Assembly: GCA_946498095.1 (NCBI GenBank)
Contig: CAMMMX010000021.1
Coordinates: forward strand, 1 to 54,981
DNA: 54,981 nucleotides
Direction of reading: 5' to 3'
Source: an uncultured Clostridia bacterium
Lineage (GTDB): Bacteria > Bacillota > Clostridia > Oscillospirales > Ruminococcaceae
Shown piece by piece: positions 9,131 through 17,935 of the stretch. Under the pieces are notes generated by a model. The model was not told the DNA's origin. It saw nothing but the letters and a program-made list of their open reading frames with translations, and made no database searches. Both the position numbers and the translations under genes were made by a program. Numbering within the stretch: position 1 is the first letter of the stretch; each line of letters opens with the position of its first letter.

Positions 9131-9775
9131 TTAGCCCGCCAGAAGCTTTTGCGCAACCTCTGTAGGAGAGTCGGCATACCGTTCCGACTTCTCACGCCCC
9201 TCTTCCTTTTGGAAACCAAAACCATAGGTGACCGCCAAAAAATGGACACCCGCTCTTTGTGCCCCAGCCTGATCAAACGCACTGTCCCCCACCAGAATCG
9301 TCTGTTCCGGCGTGCTTGACGCCTCTATTACTCCTCTAGAGATTAAGTCCGCTTTGGTAAGCTGATCGTCCGTATCCATACCGCATACGACGTCAAAAAA
9401 AGGTAAAACACCGGTTTCACTCAGAATTTCCCGGGCAAAGCTCTCCCTTTTCAGCGTAGCGACACCAAGAAAGCACCCCGCTTCCTTCAGCCTTTGGAGC
9501 ATGTCGCTGATTCCGTCGTAAAGACGGACCTGGCTTTTCCCCCGCCTGCTGTAGTAATCGCGGTAATACTGGACCGCTTGCCGAGCGTCCGACGATGCCA
9601 TGCCACACATCCGCTCGAACACCTGAAGGAGCGGCGCGCCTACCGCCGTACGGACGAAACTGTCGCCGGGAAAGGAAACTCCCATCCTTTGAAAAGAGTA
9701 CTGGTACGCGTTGAAAATTCCTTCGTACGAATCCACCAAGGTACCGTCCATATCGAACAGAACGCATTTATACAT
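9131..9775 (-). CDS. HAD-superfamily phosphatase, last gene of the polysaccharide operon
   Basis: This 214-residue haloacid-dehalogenase-type phosphatase resembles phosphoglycolate phosphatase (Gph/PpaX). Motif I is FDMDGTLVDS near residue 8, a lysine-containing motif III sits near KRESFAREIL, and motif IV is LVGDSAFDQAGAQRAG. The helical cap lies at about residues 15-85. The ATG overlaps the end of the aldolase gene by 8 bases, with GGAGG inside that gene, so it is translationally coupled. Next to a KdsB-like synthetase and an aldolase, it is a good candidate for removing phosphate from a newly made keto-deoxy sugar phosphate, as KdsC does for Kdo-8-P. This substrate is inferred; general phosphoglycolate repair is the alternative. 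Confidence 0.85.
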   Translation of the reverse strand: MYKCVLFDMDGTLVDSYEGIFNAYQYSFQRMGVSFPGDSFVRTAVGAPLLQVFERMCGMASSDARQAVQYYRDYYSRRGKSQVRLYDGISDMLQRLKEAGCFLGVATLKRESFAREILSETGVLPFFDVVCGMDTDDQLTKADLISRGVIEASSTPEQTILVGDSAFDQAGAQRAGVHFLAVTYGFGFQKEEGREKSERYADSPTEVAQKLLAG

Positions 9776-11375
9776 AGGTATCCTCCTGGCTGTATGCCGA
9801 CGGCGTCAAAAATTCAATTTGCATGGACTGAGACAGCTCTCTCAATTGTCTGCGAATCCTGGTTTGCTTTTCGACGATTTCCTCCTGATTTTGCGGCATT
9901 TGTAAGTCTTCTCGGTAGTAATCCCCCTCTGATTGGAGTAGAAAACCGTCAAAACCTGCCAGAAAGACCTTCTCTGCACCACATCGCAACAGCAACTTGA
10001 GTAGCATTAAGCCCGCGTTATCCGAAACCATTTGATCATCATTGAGATAACGGTTATAATCGACAATCAGGTCTCCTTCTGCACCGCCTCCTGGAATATT
10101 GGATGTCAGGATAGCGCGTACCTGACCATAGCGCCGGATATCCTGTCCAAGAACGTCCATCCGTTTATGATTGCTGATAAAACATGCGTCGGCACGGTAC
10201 TGTGCGTCGATAAAGTTGACGGAAATCACATACGGATGTTGCTTCTCCATAAATTCGCCTATAGCCTCATATTCTGTTTTTAACGTTTTACCAGGAGCCA
10301 GAAGCAGGACCTTTTTCCCCTGTATGAGCCGGCTGATTTCCCGCACCGCCTCACTGTCGTCGATCTGCTTGCTCTGGAACTGGGTATAGAGCCGTTCAAT
10401 CAGCTTCTTATCATATATAACCTTACTTTCCTGAGGAATCATCTGAATAATCTTTTCGATGTCCTTCATGGTAAGCGTCTGCTTGTTTATCAGGTAAGAG
10501 GCGTAATTGGGGTGACAAACATGGCTTGCCGCAATGTGATAAGGTACGCTGTACCCCCATTCGTACTCCTTCCGGATGGCGGCGATATACTCGTCGTAAA
10601 CATCCATCACCATCGTTACATCATAGCGCGACGCAATATTTTCATTGATGTACTGCGTTATGAGCTCCGTAGGGAGGTTCCCCGCTCCCCGTCCCATTCC
10701 GTACACGGTGGCGTCCAAGATAAGTGTGCGCTTGGTTTGTATCTTTCCCAGCACCTGCGCATTGGAAAAGGCCAACTGCAGGTTGTTATGTCCATGGAAT
10801 CCCAGATGGATTTGTGGGTCCATATTCTTGTCGATCAGGTAGAAGCGGTGCGACACATCATTTCGGTACATACTTCCCAGTGTGTCTACGATATAGAATG
10901 CGTACGGCTGTAGGACGTTCATGATTTCCACCAGCTCCAGAAGCTCCATGTCGCTGTAGAATACCGTCCCAACCGGCTGCATAAACACCCGGTACCCCTT
11001 GTCCATAATAATCCTGGCCCATTCGACCGCCTGTCCAATCTCGTCCTGATGGAAAGTCAGCCGGATGCCCGAAATACTCTTCCCATCATAGGGCGAAAGC
11101 TCGGAAGGGTGAAGTTCCTTTTCCCCAATGGCGATCATTGCCACATACATGGACGTTCGGCTGTGTTTGGGGAGTACTTGTTCAATCGCTAATACATTCT
11201 GAAAGAGCGCACACTCCTCTTCTTGTACCATACGGGTCAGGAATCCGCATTCAATGATATCAATTTTAGCCTCTTCCAATTTTTCTAAAACTGACGAAAT
11301 GGTTTTTTTGCCAAACCTCCAATCGTTGATGTATCCGCCGTCCCGCAGGGTGCAGTCCAATATCTGAATGCTCAC
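9768..11375 (-). CDS. DRE-TIM aldolase with extra C-terminal domain
   Basis: The first 300 or so residues of this 535-residue protein are a DRE-TIM metallolyase barrel like 4-hydroxy-2-oxovalerate aldolase or homocitrate synthase. ILDCTLRDGGY gives the Arg-Asp pair and GFHGHNN gives the HxH metal ligands. Such enzymes cleave or form a bond next to pyruvate or acyl-CoA. The last 190 or so residues (from KKVLLLAPGKTLKTEYEAIG) form a Rossmann-like domain recalling DUF115-type proteins, ending with SDNAGLMLLKLLLRCGA and VFLAGFDGF. I chose the GTG at 11375: its GTGA overlaps the stop of the KdsB-like gene, with AAGGAG 10 bases upstream; a TTG two codons earlier is too close to that site. Beside kdsB and a HAD gene it probably builds an ulosonic acid. 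The exact reaction is unknown. Confidence 0.85.
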   Translation of the reverse strand: MSIQILDCTLRDGGYINDWRFGKKTISSVLEKLEEAKIDIIECGFLTRMVQEEECALFQNVLAIEQVLPKHSRTSMYVAMIAIGEKELHPSELSPYDGKSISGIRLTFHQDEIGQAVEWARIIMDKGYRVFMQPVGTVFYSDMELLELVEIMNVLQPYAFYIVDTLGSMYRNDVSHRFYLIDKNMDPQIHLGFHGHNNLQLAFSNAQVLGKIQTKRTLILDATVYGMGRGAGNLPTELITQYINENIASRYDVTMVMDVYDEYIAAIRKEYEWGYSVPYHIAASHVCHPNYASYLINKQTLTMKDIEKIIQMIPQESKVIYDKKLIERLYTQFQSKQIDDSEAVREISRLIQGKKVLLLAPGKTLKTEYEAIGEFMEKQHPYVISVNFIDAQYRADACFISNHKRMDVLGQDIRRYGQVRAILTSNIPGGGAEGDLIVDYNRYLNDDQMVSDNAGLMLLKLLLRCGAEKVFLAGFDGFLLQSEGDYYREDLQMPQNQEEIVEKQTRIRRQLRELSQSMQIEFLTPSAYSQEDTYV

Positions 11376-12115
11376 AGGCAAATCTCTCCTTTCTCGAGCT
11401 TGTTCCGAATAATCCCCCGGACATACTCCAAGTCCTTAGGTGTATCCACGGACAGAGTTTTGGCCTGAACAGGTATCATCTTCAGCCTTTTTCCATGTTC
11501 GATGAAGCGAAGCTCGTTGATATCCTCAATTTTTTCTACGCTCCCTTTTGGTGTTTGAGCAAAGAACTGCAGGGCTTGGAGGGAGTAAGCCAGAACCCCC
11601 AAATGCTTATAGAAGTCGTAATGTATGTCCGCCTTGGGATGGGGGATCGGGCTTCTGGACATAAACAGGGCGTTGCCCTCGGTATCGGTGACCACCTTGA
11701 TATTGGTATCGTCCACCGCCTCAACGGGGTTTTCGATCTTCGCCATGAGATTGGCCGCAAAAAAGCCTGCCGTATCTTTTGGGATGACCGCCTCAATAAG
11801 GGAAGGCTCTATCAAGGGTTCATCCCCATTCACACAGACATAGACGTCTGCCGGTACCGCCTGCGCCACCTCATAAAGACGTTCGGTGCTGGTACGGTGT
11901 TCCGGGGAGGTCATTTTACAGTCAATTCCATATTGGACGCAAGTGTCAAGGATTTTATAATGGTCGGTTGCCACATAAACCACATCGATACCACGCACCT
12001 TTTTTGCCTGCTGGTACACCCACCAAAGCATCGGCCTCCCACAGATATCCGCCAGAGGCTTCCCTGCCAGCCGGCTAGACTGGTATCGTGCTGGAATAAT
12101 CACTACTGTTCGCAT
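11372..12115 (-). CDS. kdsB: KdsB-like CMP-ulosonic acid synthetase
   Basis: This 247-residue enzyme has the full pattern of 3-deoxy-manno-octulosonate cytidylyltransferase: IPARYQSSRLAGKPLADICG at the N-terminus, VYVATDHYKI, then VCVNGDEPLIEPSLIEAVI and, late, YDFYKHLGVLAYSLQAL. The family moves CMP from CTP onto Kdo or a similar 2-keto-3-deoxy sugar. A GGAGG site precedes the ATG, and the stop overlaps the aldolase start. Kdo is best known from Gram-negative lipopolysaccharide, yet the setting here looks Gram-positive, so the sugar is probably a capsule or wall constituent. The activated product would suit the two sialyltransferase-like genes upstream in the operon. The gene symbol marks family, not proven substrate. 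Confidence 0.88.
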   Translation of the reverse strand: MRTVVIIPARYQSSRLAGKPLADICGRPMLWWVYQQAKKVRGIDVVYVATDHYKILDTCVQYGIDCKMTSPEHRTSTERLYEVAQAVPADVYVCVNGDEPLIEPSLIEAVIPKDTAGFFAANLMAKIENPVEAVDDTNIKVVTDTEGNALFMSRSPIPHPKADIHYDFYKHLGVLAYSLQALQFFAQTPKGSVEKIEDINELRFIEHGKRLKMIPVQAKTLSVDTPKDLEYVRGIIRNKLEKGEICL

Positions 12116-12127
12116 GCAAATCCTCCT

Positions 12128-13870
12128 TTACCGGCCAAACAGCCGGGCAAGCCATCGAAGGGGCTTGGTAATCCGCCAGCAGGTTGAATGTTCGTAGGTA
12201 TCCACGACCTCCTGAATCCGCTCCTCCAACTCCCGTTCGATCAGTGCTTGAGACGGCGCCTGCACCGTAACATCAGCTGGCTTTATTGGGGGTGCGTGCC
12301 GCTTGTTCTTTTCCTGCTTATAAAGATTCCAGTTTTCCATTAAACGGTCCGACCACATCTTGAGCATTTTTTCACTCACTAACTCGTAGCCCTCCGGAAT
12401 GGGACACTCTGTCTTTTTGCAGCAGTTCTCGCCGTTTTTCATATCATAGGCAAGGACACTGGGCAAGTACACCTGAACCTCATGCTTCAACAGCTGGCTA
12501 CGTCCGTTTACCTTTAATTGAAAATGGAGGAGCAGCAAATCTCGGATCCGCTCCTGTAACGGTAGAGTTGCCTGATTGAAAATAGAGTCTCCTTCATACG
12601 AGTCCAGCAGCGCCTTGATCACATAATGCCCCTTCAACGCCCCAAAACAGCCTGCTGTCAGCTCTTCTTCATCCTCGAAGCCGAAAAAGATACTGTTGAG
12701 CCGAAGCCTTTTCAGGTTCAAGTTGGCCCGCATCTGTGGCTGGAGCACAATCCCTCCTTCCTCATATAGTAGCTTCAGCGCAACATATTCCTCCGCAAAA
12801 GAGAAGTTTCCCTTCGCCAGCGCTTTCTGGACCGATTCGGGGGCATGTTGCAGCCCACTATTGTTTTCGTCCGCCGTAAGCAGACGGGCTTTCGGAAAAT
12901 CAGCATGAATTTCATCCAAATAGGCCTGTGGGATATCCCGATGGAAATGGACGCAGATCATATTTTCAGGTATGACCTGCCTATGAATCTCATCCAGGAG
13001 CTTTTGGAGCCCCTTATCCTTAGCCAGATAAGGGTTCAGCAGAAAATCCTTTTTATACTCCTGCAACAGCCCGATAAAGTCTGCCCGAAAAAGAACTCTC
13101 GACTGAAACATGTTCCAGTAAAGCTGCTTTGCGGCGCAATATATGACTTCTTCCCGGTAAGCTGGATCGCTCCTATCGATAAAATTACGAAAGGCCTGAA
13201 TGATGTCAATCATTTCGCCCGCAAAGGTGGTGGAAATGGTATTCGCCCTACGGTAATAGTGGTAAAACGGTTTGCGCACATATCCGATGTTATGGTACCT
13301 TGTGACAAGGGAGGGGATGAGGGAAATATCTTCGAATAGCATCTTTTCATAGCAGTTTTCTTCCCAGATGCTTTTGCGGAACAGTTTATTGACGCTGTAA
13401 GTGATATTGTTGCCGTTTGCAATGTAATCCGCTAAGTCAAGTGTCTGATGGGGATAAGAAGAAACGACGGAAGACCTACCCTCCTCCACATAGATAATTT
13501 CCACATCACACATCACCATATCATATCGGCCCTGCACGGCTTCTTCATACATCTCCTCATACATATGCGGATCTACGCTGTCATCGGAATCCAGAAAGGC
13601 GATATATTCGCCCCTAGCAAGCCTGACACCTGCGTTACGGGTCAGGCCAAGCCCCTCGTTTTCTTTATGAATGACACGCACGCGTTCCGGATTTTCCCTG
13701 CCGTAACGATCGCAGATAAGCGGGGACGCGTCGGTACTTCCGTCGTCCACCAAGATAACCTCTATCTCCTGTAGGGTCTGTGCCAGGACGGAATCCACCG
13801 CCCTCTCCAGGTAGTTTTCCACTTGATAAACCGGTATGATTACGGAAACCTTTACGCTATTGCTCGTCAT
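12128..13870 (-). CDS. GT2 glycosyltransferase with GT32-like C-terminal part
   Basis: This 580-residue protein has two parts. Residues 1-230 are a GT-A (GT2) transferase: VSVIIPVYQVENYLERAVDS, ILVDDGSTDASP, and the metal-binding AFLDSDDSVD. Residues from about 320 to 500 (MICVHFHRDIPQAYLDEIHA, then EYVALKLLYEEGGIVLQPQM) resemble the DXD-sugar region of capsular GT32-type transferases, although the usual DxD reads LQPQM, so this domain may lack activity. It ends with a basic amphipathic tail, ITKPLRWLARLFGR, that could touch the membrane. Its ATG overlaps the upstream gene by 14 bases. It adds one or more sugars to the exported glycan; donors are unknown. Confidence 0.85.
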   Translation of the reverse strand: MTSNSVKVSVIIPVYQVENYLERAVDSVLAQTLQEIEVILVDDGSTDASPLICDRYGRENPERVRVIHKENEGLGLTRNAGVRLARGEYIAFLDSDDSVDPHMYEEMYEEAVQGRYDMVMCDVEIIYVEEGRSSVVSSYPHQTLDLADYIANGNNITYSVNKLFRKSIWEENCYEKMLFEDISLIPSLVTRYHNIGYVRKPFYHYYRRANTISTTFAGEMIDIIQAFRNFIDRSDPAYREEVIYCAAKQLYWNMFQSRVLFRADFIGLLQEYKKDFLLNPYLAKDKGLQKLLDEIHRQVIPENMICVHFHRDIPQAYLDEIHADFPKARLLTADENNSGLQHAPESVQKALAKGNFSFAEEYVALKLLYEEGGIVLQPQMRANLNLKRLRLNSIFFGFEDEEELTAGCFGALKGHYVIKALLDSYEGDSIFNQATLPLQERIRDLLLLHFQLKVNGRSQLLKHEVQVYLPSVLAYDMKNGENCCKKTECPIPEGYELVSEKMLKMWSDRLMENWNLYKQEKNKRHAPPIKPADVTVQAPSQALIERELEERIQEVVDTYEHSTCWRITKPLRWLARLFGR

Positions 13871-14957
13871 GACGCCCTCCCAAATACCCCAGAATACTCC
13901 TTAGTTCGTACACCGTCTGCGGCACATAATAATTTTTTCCTGCAAACTGCCTGTGGAAAGTTCTTAAGTACCGCCAAAGCACTTCATCCTCCTTCCACAG
14001 GACCTTGCCCTGGAACAGCTTGTAAAGCATGACTGTATTGACATCCATTCCAAAGACTAGGCGGCTGGTCAATGCGGCATTGGAACAGACGGTCAGGACC
14101 GTCTTCCCTGCGGCTCCCCCATTGAGCAGGAACAGCTCCCAAGGAACGTTTCCCGGATATTTACGCGTCAGGCCTCTCTCATACGGAAGGTTTTCTGGAT
14201 TCCTGGGGTGAGGCTTTACCAGGAAACACCCCGGACCGACAGCATCACGGCATTCCTCCATCAGCTGAATATCGTTGTTTTTCAATCCTTCCGCGCGAAA
14301 GGATTGTTCGAGAAAAATAAAATCCGCGATACCCTGTGGTGGTTGATAGTCGAAAATAAAATTCAAAAGCTCCTGAAGCGCCGTATCGCCGCTTTGTATC
14401 TTGGGCAGCGCGCAGTTACGAAGCCCGTCGCCCCGCATCGCAAGACGCGGTTCATATAGGTACACCCGCTCGACTTTCTCACGTATCCTGGCTCCTTCCG
14501 GGTGTCGGTTTATGGGGGCGCGCTCCTGGCGAAGATAGTCAATAACATAGGAGGAAAACCCGTCTTCATACCAAACAAACTCGCAGGGCTGCAGATAGTA
14601 CCAGCTGGCTAGTATCCGGGTAAACAGATCAAAATTCGCAAAATATACCTGTACGTAGTTTCCTAATTCGCCATTTAGCATCCACCGGAACATTTCCCTG
14701 CTATGGACAAAAGCTTCGTCCAGCGCTGCGTCCTTTGCTGCGCCGTATTTCTTCTGCATCTCCTGCGTGGCAGCGCTAATGACCCTCTCAAACAATCTCG
14801 ATTCTTTTAAGCGCGGAACATACGCGGTTAGTCCCGGCGTCATATCCGTCACAACCAGATCCGCTTCCCGATCGGAAAGGATGCTACGCTTCATATGCAC
14901 AGCTGTTAACAGCTGGTAGACAGAATTGACAATGACCAAAACCCGGTTATTCATCAT
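13857..14957 (-). CDS. Sialyltransferase-fold glycosyltransferase (GT52/GT38-like)
   Basis: This 366-residue GT-B protein shows the motif set of bacterial sialyl- and polysialyltransferases, which use CMP-activated ulosonic acids: the acidic (D/E)-(D/E)-G motif in WYEDGFSSY (residues 129-137), the HP motif in VKPHPRN (248-252 for KPHPR), and a serine-rich CSNAAL (291-296). The start VLVIVNSVYQLLTAVHMKR also fits. GAAGGG precedes the double ATG, and the gene overlaps its upstream neighbour by 11 bases. With a KdsB-like synthetase two genes downstream, a CMP-Kdo-like donor is the natural guess. Family assignment is by motif recognition; exact specificity cannot be read from sequence. Confidence 0.78.
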   Translation of the reverse strand: MMNNRVLVIVNSVYQLLTAVHMKRSILSDREADLVVTDMTPGLTAYVPRLKESRLFERVISAATQEMQKKYGAAKDAALDEAFVHSREMFRWMLNGELGNYVQVYFANFDLFTRILASWYYLQPCEFVWYEDGFSSYVIDYLRQERAPINRHPEGARIREKVERVYLYEPRLAMRGDGLRNCALPKIQSGDTALQELLNFIFDYQPPQGIADFIFLEQSFRAEGLKNNDIQLMEECRDAVGPGCFLVKPHPRNPENLPYERGLTRKYPGNVPWELFLLNGGAAGKTVLTVCSNAALTSRLVFGMDVNTVMLYKLFQGKVLWKEDEVLWRYLRTFHRQFAGKNYYVPQTVYELRSILGYLGGRHDEQ

Positions 14958-15930
14958 ATGGTTCCCTTCTCACTTTCCTAATGTTAAAATGCCTTTGCAG
15001 ATTCTCGCACCCGGTGGAATCAAAAGTATAAATGGTATCCGGCTTTCGCCAGAAAACATATGGAAGCAGTTCTGCCGGAAAAACTTCCCGAATGAATGAG
15101 GCGTTTGGAAAGATATCACGGTAATCCAGCGTGTCGTCCGGATGCGTCTTGATTAACAGCCTCAGCCCTTGCAGCACTTCGTCACGCATACGTAGATACA
15201 GCCTTTTCTGTTTTTCCTCATCCATCAGGCCTAATCCGGCATAATGCTGGGTAAGTAAAATGGCATCGGCTCCGCCCATAAGGCGGTGTTTGAGGAAAAA
15301 ATGGATCACACGGCGCCTTTTTTGAGCGGATAGGCGTTCCAACGCTTCCTCTACGGAAAAATCCTGATAACGCTCCCCTGTAACGTCTATCGACTGTGCC
15401 CTCTTTAAGCAGATTACATGGCGTACATAAGGGTTTTCACCATGAAACAGACCGTACTTATAAGCAATTTCGGCATGGATAGGGAAGGTGTTCCGGAGGG
15501 CGCCGTACAAGCTCTCCCACCTGCTCACCACCCCCGCGGCATCTTCAAAAAAAACAAAAGGGATCGCTTGTTGAATGAGGTAGAGGGAAAAATAAAAATG
15601 CGCCCCCGCTACATAAACATGCGAAAAGTCGGTAATTTCATAGGGGATCCGCTGCTCGAAACAACGATTAACGTCTTCCAAGATATGGGCTTCGTCTCGA
15701 TGCGGAATGCGCAGGTAGGGAAACAGGTAGACCTCATCAAATATTCCAAATCGCTCCAACCTCCGGTACTGCGGATACTTCTCGACAATGAAATCCGGTA
15801 GTATCAGGATTGCCTTTTCCATTTCGTGATAGATCAAACGGTGCAGCATCACTTCCAGCAGCTGATAGGAGCTGACGGCATGATACAAAACCATTGGCTT
15901 CTCCGGCTCGCTATCCAATATGAATTTCAT
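14947..15930 (-). CDS. Second sialyltransferase-like glycosyltransferase
   Basis: This 327-residue protein starts at the ATG at 15930, which has GGAGGGG 7 bases upstream inside the preceding gene; an ATG 75 bases earlier lacks a site. It has the same motif order as its downstream neighbour but is strongly diverged: FFEDAAG (128-133), IKTHPDD (260-266) and TFDSTGCENL (from about 302). The opening VLYHAVSSYQLLEVMLHRL is typical of this GT-B group. Two such enzymes in tandem suggest two different linkages to CMP-activated sugars, or one initiating and one extending transferase. This is inference from order and motifs. Confidence 0.72.
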   Translation of the reverse strand: MKFILDSEPEKPMVLYHAVSSYQLLEVMLHRLIYHEMEKAILILPDFIVEKYPQYRRLERFGIFDEVYLFPYLRIPHRDEAHILEDVNRCFEQRIPYEITDFSHVYVAGAHFYFSLYLIQQAIPFVFFEDAAGVVSRWESLYGALRNTFPIHAEIAYKYGLFHGENPYVRHVICLKRAQSIDVTGERYQDFSVEEALERLSAQKRRRVIHFFLKHRLMGGADAILLTQHYAGLGLMDEEKQKRLYLRMRDEVLQGLRLLIKTHPDDTLDYRDIFPNASFIREVFPAELLPYVFWRKPDTIYTFDSTGCENLQRHFNIRKVRREPYDE

Positions 15931-17923
15931 CCAAAAGCCCCTCCAACCCGTCCATGAACCTTTTGTTTTTTCGGTCGGATGCCAAAACCATCGGCGCATA
16001 GGCATCCCTTCCGCTGACAGGGAGTTCTATCCCCAACCGTTTTTCTATCTCCAGAAAACAGCTTACAAAGTCAAGGATCCCACGGTGAATTTCCTGAATT
16101 TTTTGAGTGTCGGCATGGCATGGCTTAAACTTATATGTCCATCCACCTTCTGTATCGGGATAAAAACCTATCAAACTTCCATCCGGCGCTCCCAAAAGCA
16201 GTTCCCAATAGAGATTATGTCCCTCAGACGGGTCATGAAACTTCCAAATATCACGGTTTTCCCGTTGAGAAAAAAGGAAGCTAACCAACTGACCGCTGAG
16301 GAAAAACGCCTCGGACGCGTCCGTCTGTGGGCTACGGCCGGCGTTGGTCCCCGCCAAAATTCCCACGACGCTGCAATCCATCCCCCAGACTTGGTTAAGC
16401 ACATAGTTGAGCATCACCGCGCCGCTCCCAGCCCAGCCTACGTCCACTGTGGCTACCCTTTTGCAGCCTTGCAGGAGAGCCTGATAGTAGGCCTTTCCCG
16501 CTTTCTGCTGGTCCTCATAATGTGCAAGCACCTGCTCATAGGCGTCTATCAAATAGTCTTGAACAGCACGGACGTTTTTATTCGTCAGTTCCGTCTCCGG
16601 TTGCATATGAAGCTGATGGCACAAAGAGGGAAGCATGTCAGACAGCTCCATACTCTGTAAAATCTTCGCAAGGGGGATCTGTTGCCCAACCTTATGCATA
16701 AGAAATCTTTGCAAAAACTCCTGACGATAGTAGCGGGCGGATAGTTTGACCGCCGCCAGCCTCGACCAATACGCATACACTGCCGTTTCGTCCTCCTGGG
16801 GATACATTCTGCGATAAGCCTGTAGGAGTACCGCTCCATCGCGGGACAAAAACAGAAGTTTATCCAAGGAAAGCCGCTCTCGCCAAGCATGAATAAAACG
16901 ACAATAGCCCACAACGAACAGTCCGCCGTAAACAAACCCGTATTCGTATTCGCGGGAATAGGCAGTTATCCCACAGTGCAGCCGGGCATTGATAATCCCC
17001 CGGTACACGCTTCCTGTCATGGCGGACATGTCCTGAGGCCGATAACGCGCTCCCTGGCGGTTGACATTCGGATACAGGAATGCTTTTATTTGATAGTTTT
17101 GGGCCTGTTGATAATCGGCGTGCTCATGATCTCCGATATGCACATAGGTCAAACGACTTCCTAGGTGTCGCCGGACAATTTGATATAAGCCACCGTCGCT
17201 TTTGGAAACCCCATAGTCGCAGGAAACGAAAATGTCTTCCATCGCATCGTAGCCGTTCTCCTGTAAAAGCTCCGACAGGTAATCCCGGCCCAGATACATA
17301 TCCGACACCGCTATGACTCTTTTCCCTTTCCTTTGCAGGAAATCGACCACCTGACGCATATATGGATTGGCGTAGCAGCACTTCTTCTCCCATTCCCATT
17401 CGACTTTCATTCCCTGCTCTTTCGGGATACCGGTTTCCCTCTCCAGCCTTTTCCAAATCTCTTCAAGTGTAACCTCCCGTGTACCATACTTTTCCCTTTT
17501 GCTTTCCCTCGCCTCTTCCTCCGCCCGTATGCGAATATGCCTGAAATCCGGGTAATTCAGCGTTGCTCCGACAAAGAAGAAGACGTCTGTCGGCTGAGAG
17601 CAGGTTCGAAACAGCAAGGTATCGAACACGTCAAAGGAGACGATGTCGTACGCCATTAGCCTCGCGGCGAAGGCTTCCGGGCTTTCCCGGTATGACAGGG
17701 CCGATTCCGCCGAGACGTAAGGAAGGCGCCTGTGCTCATAGACACAGCAGTTTTCCGGCAGCGCCAAGCTCCGCCGAAACAACAAATAGTACTGAATATT
17801 CAGCCATAACAGGGAGAGCAGGGCTATCCATCGATGCTTTCCCAGCTTCAAACGCTGTCTGCTATACCGATCCCGGATCCCCGGCACCCGGTTAACCAGA
17901 AGGCCATACAGCCGGTCTTTCAT
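15911..17923 (-). CDS. HAD-domain capsule-cluster protein with LxRDG/GWxGS domain
   Basis: Residues about 90-290 of this 670-residue protein are a HAD domain: SFDVFDTLLFR (nucleophile Asp98, with Phe rather than Asp at +2), VSDMYLGRDYL, YGVSKSDGG and YVHIGDHEHAD. The +2 Phe is unlike ordinary HAD phosphatases. Residues about 325-670 contain LLFLSRDGAVLLQAYRRMY and VATVDVGWAGSGAVMLNYVL, a domain shared with the 463-residue protein encoded at 19499-20890. A hydrophobic segment at about 33-48 may tether it to the membrane. GGAGG precedes the ATG. Such HAD fusions occur in capsule and wall-glycan loci, but I do not know their biochemical role. Confidence 0.75.
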   Translation of the reverse strand: MKDRLYGLLVNRVPGIRDRYSRQRLKLGKHRWIALLSLLWLNIQYYLLFRRSLALPENCCVYEHRRLPYVSAESALSYRESPEAFAARLMAYDIVSFDVFDTLLFRTCSQPTDVFFFVGATLNYPDFRHIRIRAEEEARESKREKYGTREVTLEEIWKRLERETGIPKEQGMKVEWEWEKKCCYANPYMRQVVDFLQRKGKRVIAVSDMYLGRDYLSELLQENGYDAMEDIFVSCDYGVSKSDGGLYQIVRRHLGSRLTYVHIGDHEHADYQQAQNYQIKAFLYPNVNRQGARYRPQDMSAMTGSVYRGIINARLHCGITAYSREYEYGFVYGGLFVVGYCRFIHAWRERLSLDKLLFLSRDGAVLLQAYRRMYPQEDETAVYAYWSRLAAVKLSARYYRQEFLQRFLMHKVGQQIPLAKILQSMELSDMLPSLCHQLHMQPETELTNKNVRAVQDYLIDAYEQVLAHYEDQQKAGKAYYQALLQGCKRVATVDVGWAGSGAVMLNYVLNQVWGMDCSVVGILAGTNAGRSPQTDASEAFFLSGQLVSFLFSQRENRDIWKFHDPSEGHNLYWELLLGAPDGSLIGFYPDTEGGWTYKFKPCHADTQKIQEIHRGILDFVSCFLEIEKRLGIELPVSGRDAYAPMVLASDRKNKRFMDGLEGLLDEIHIG

Positions 17924-17935
17924 CTTCTATCCTCC

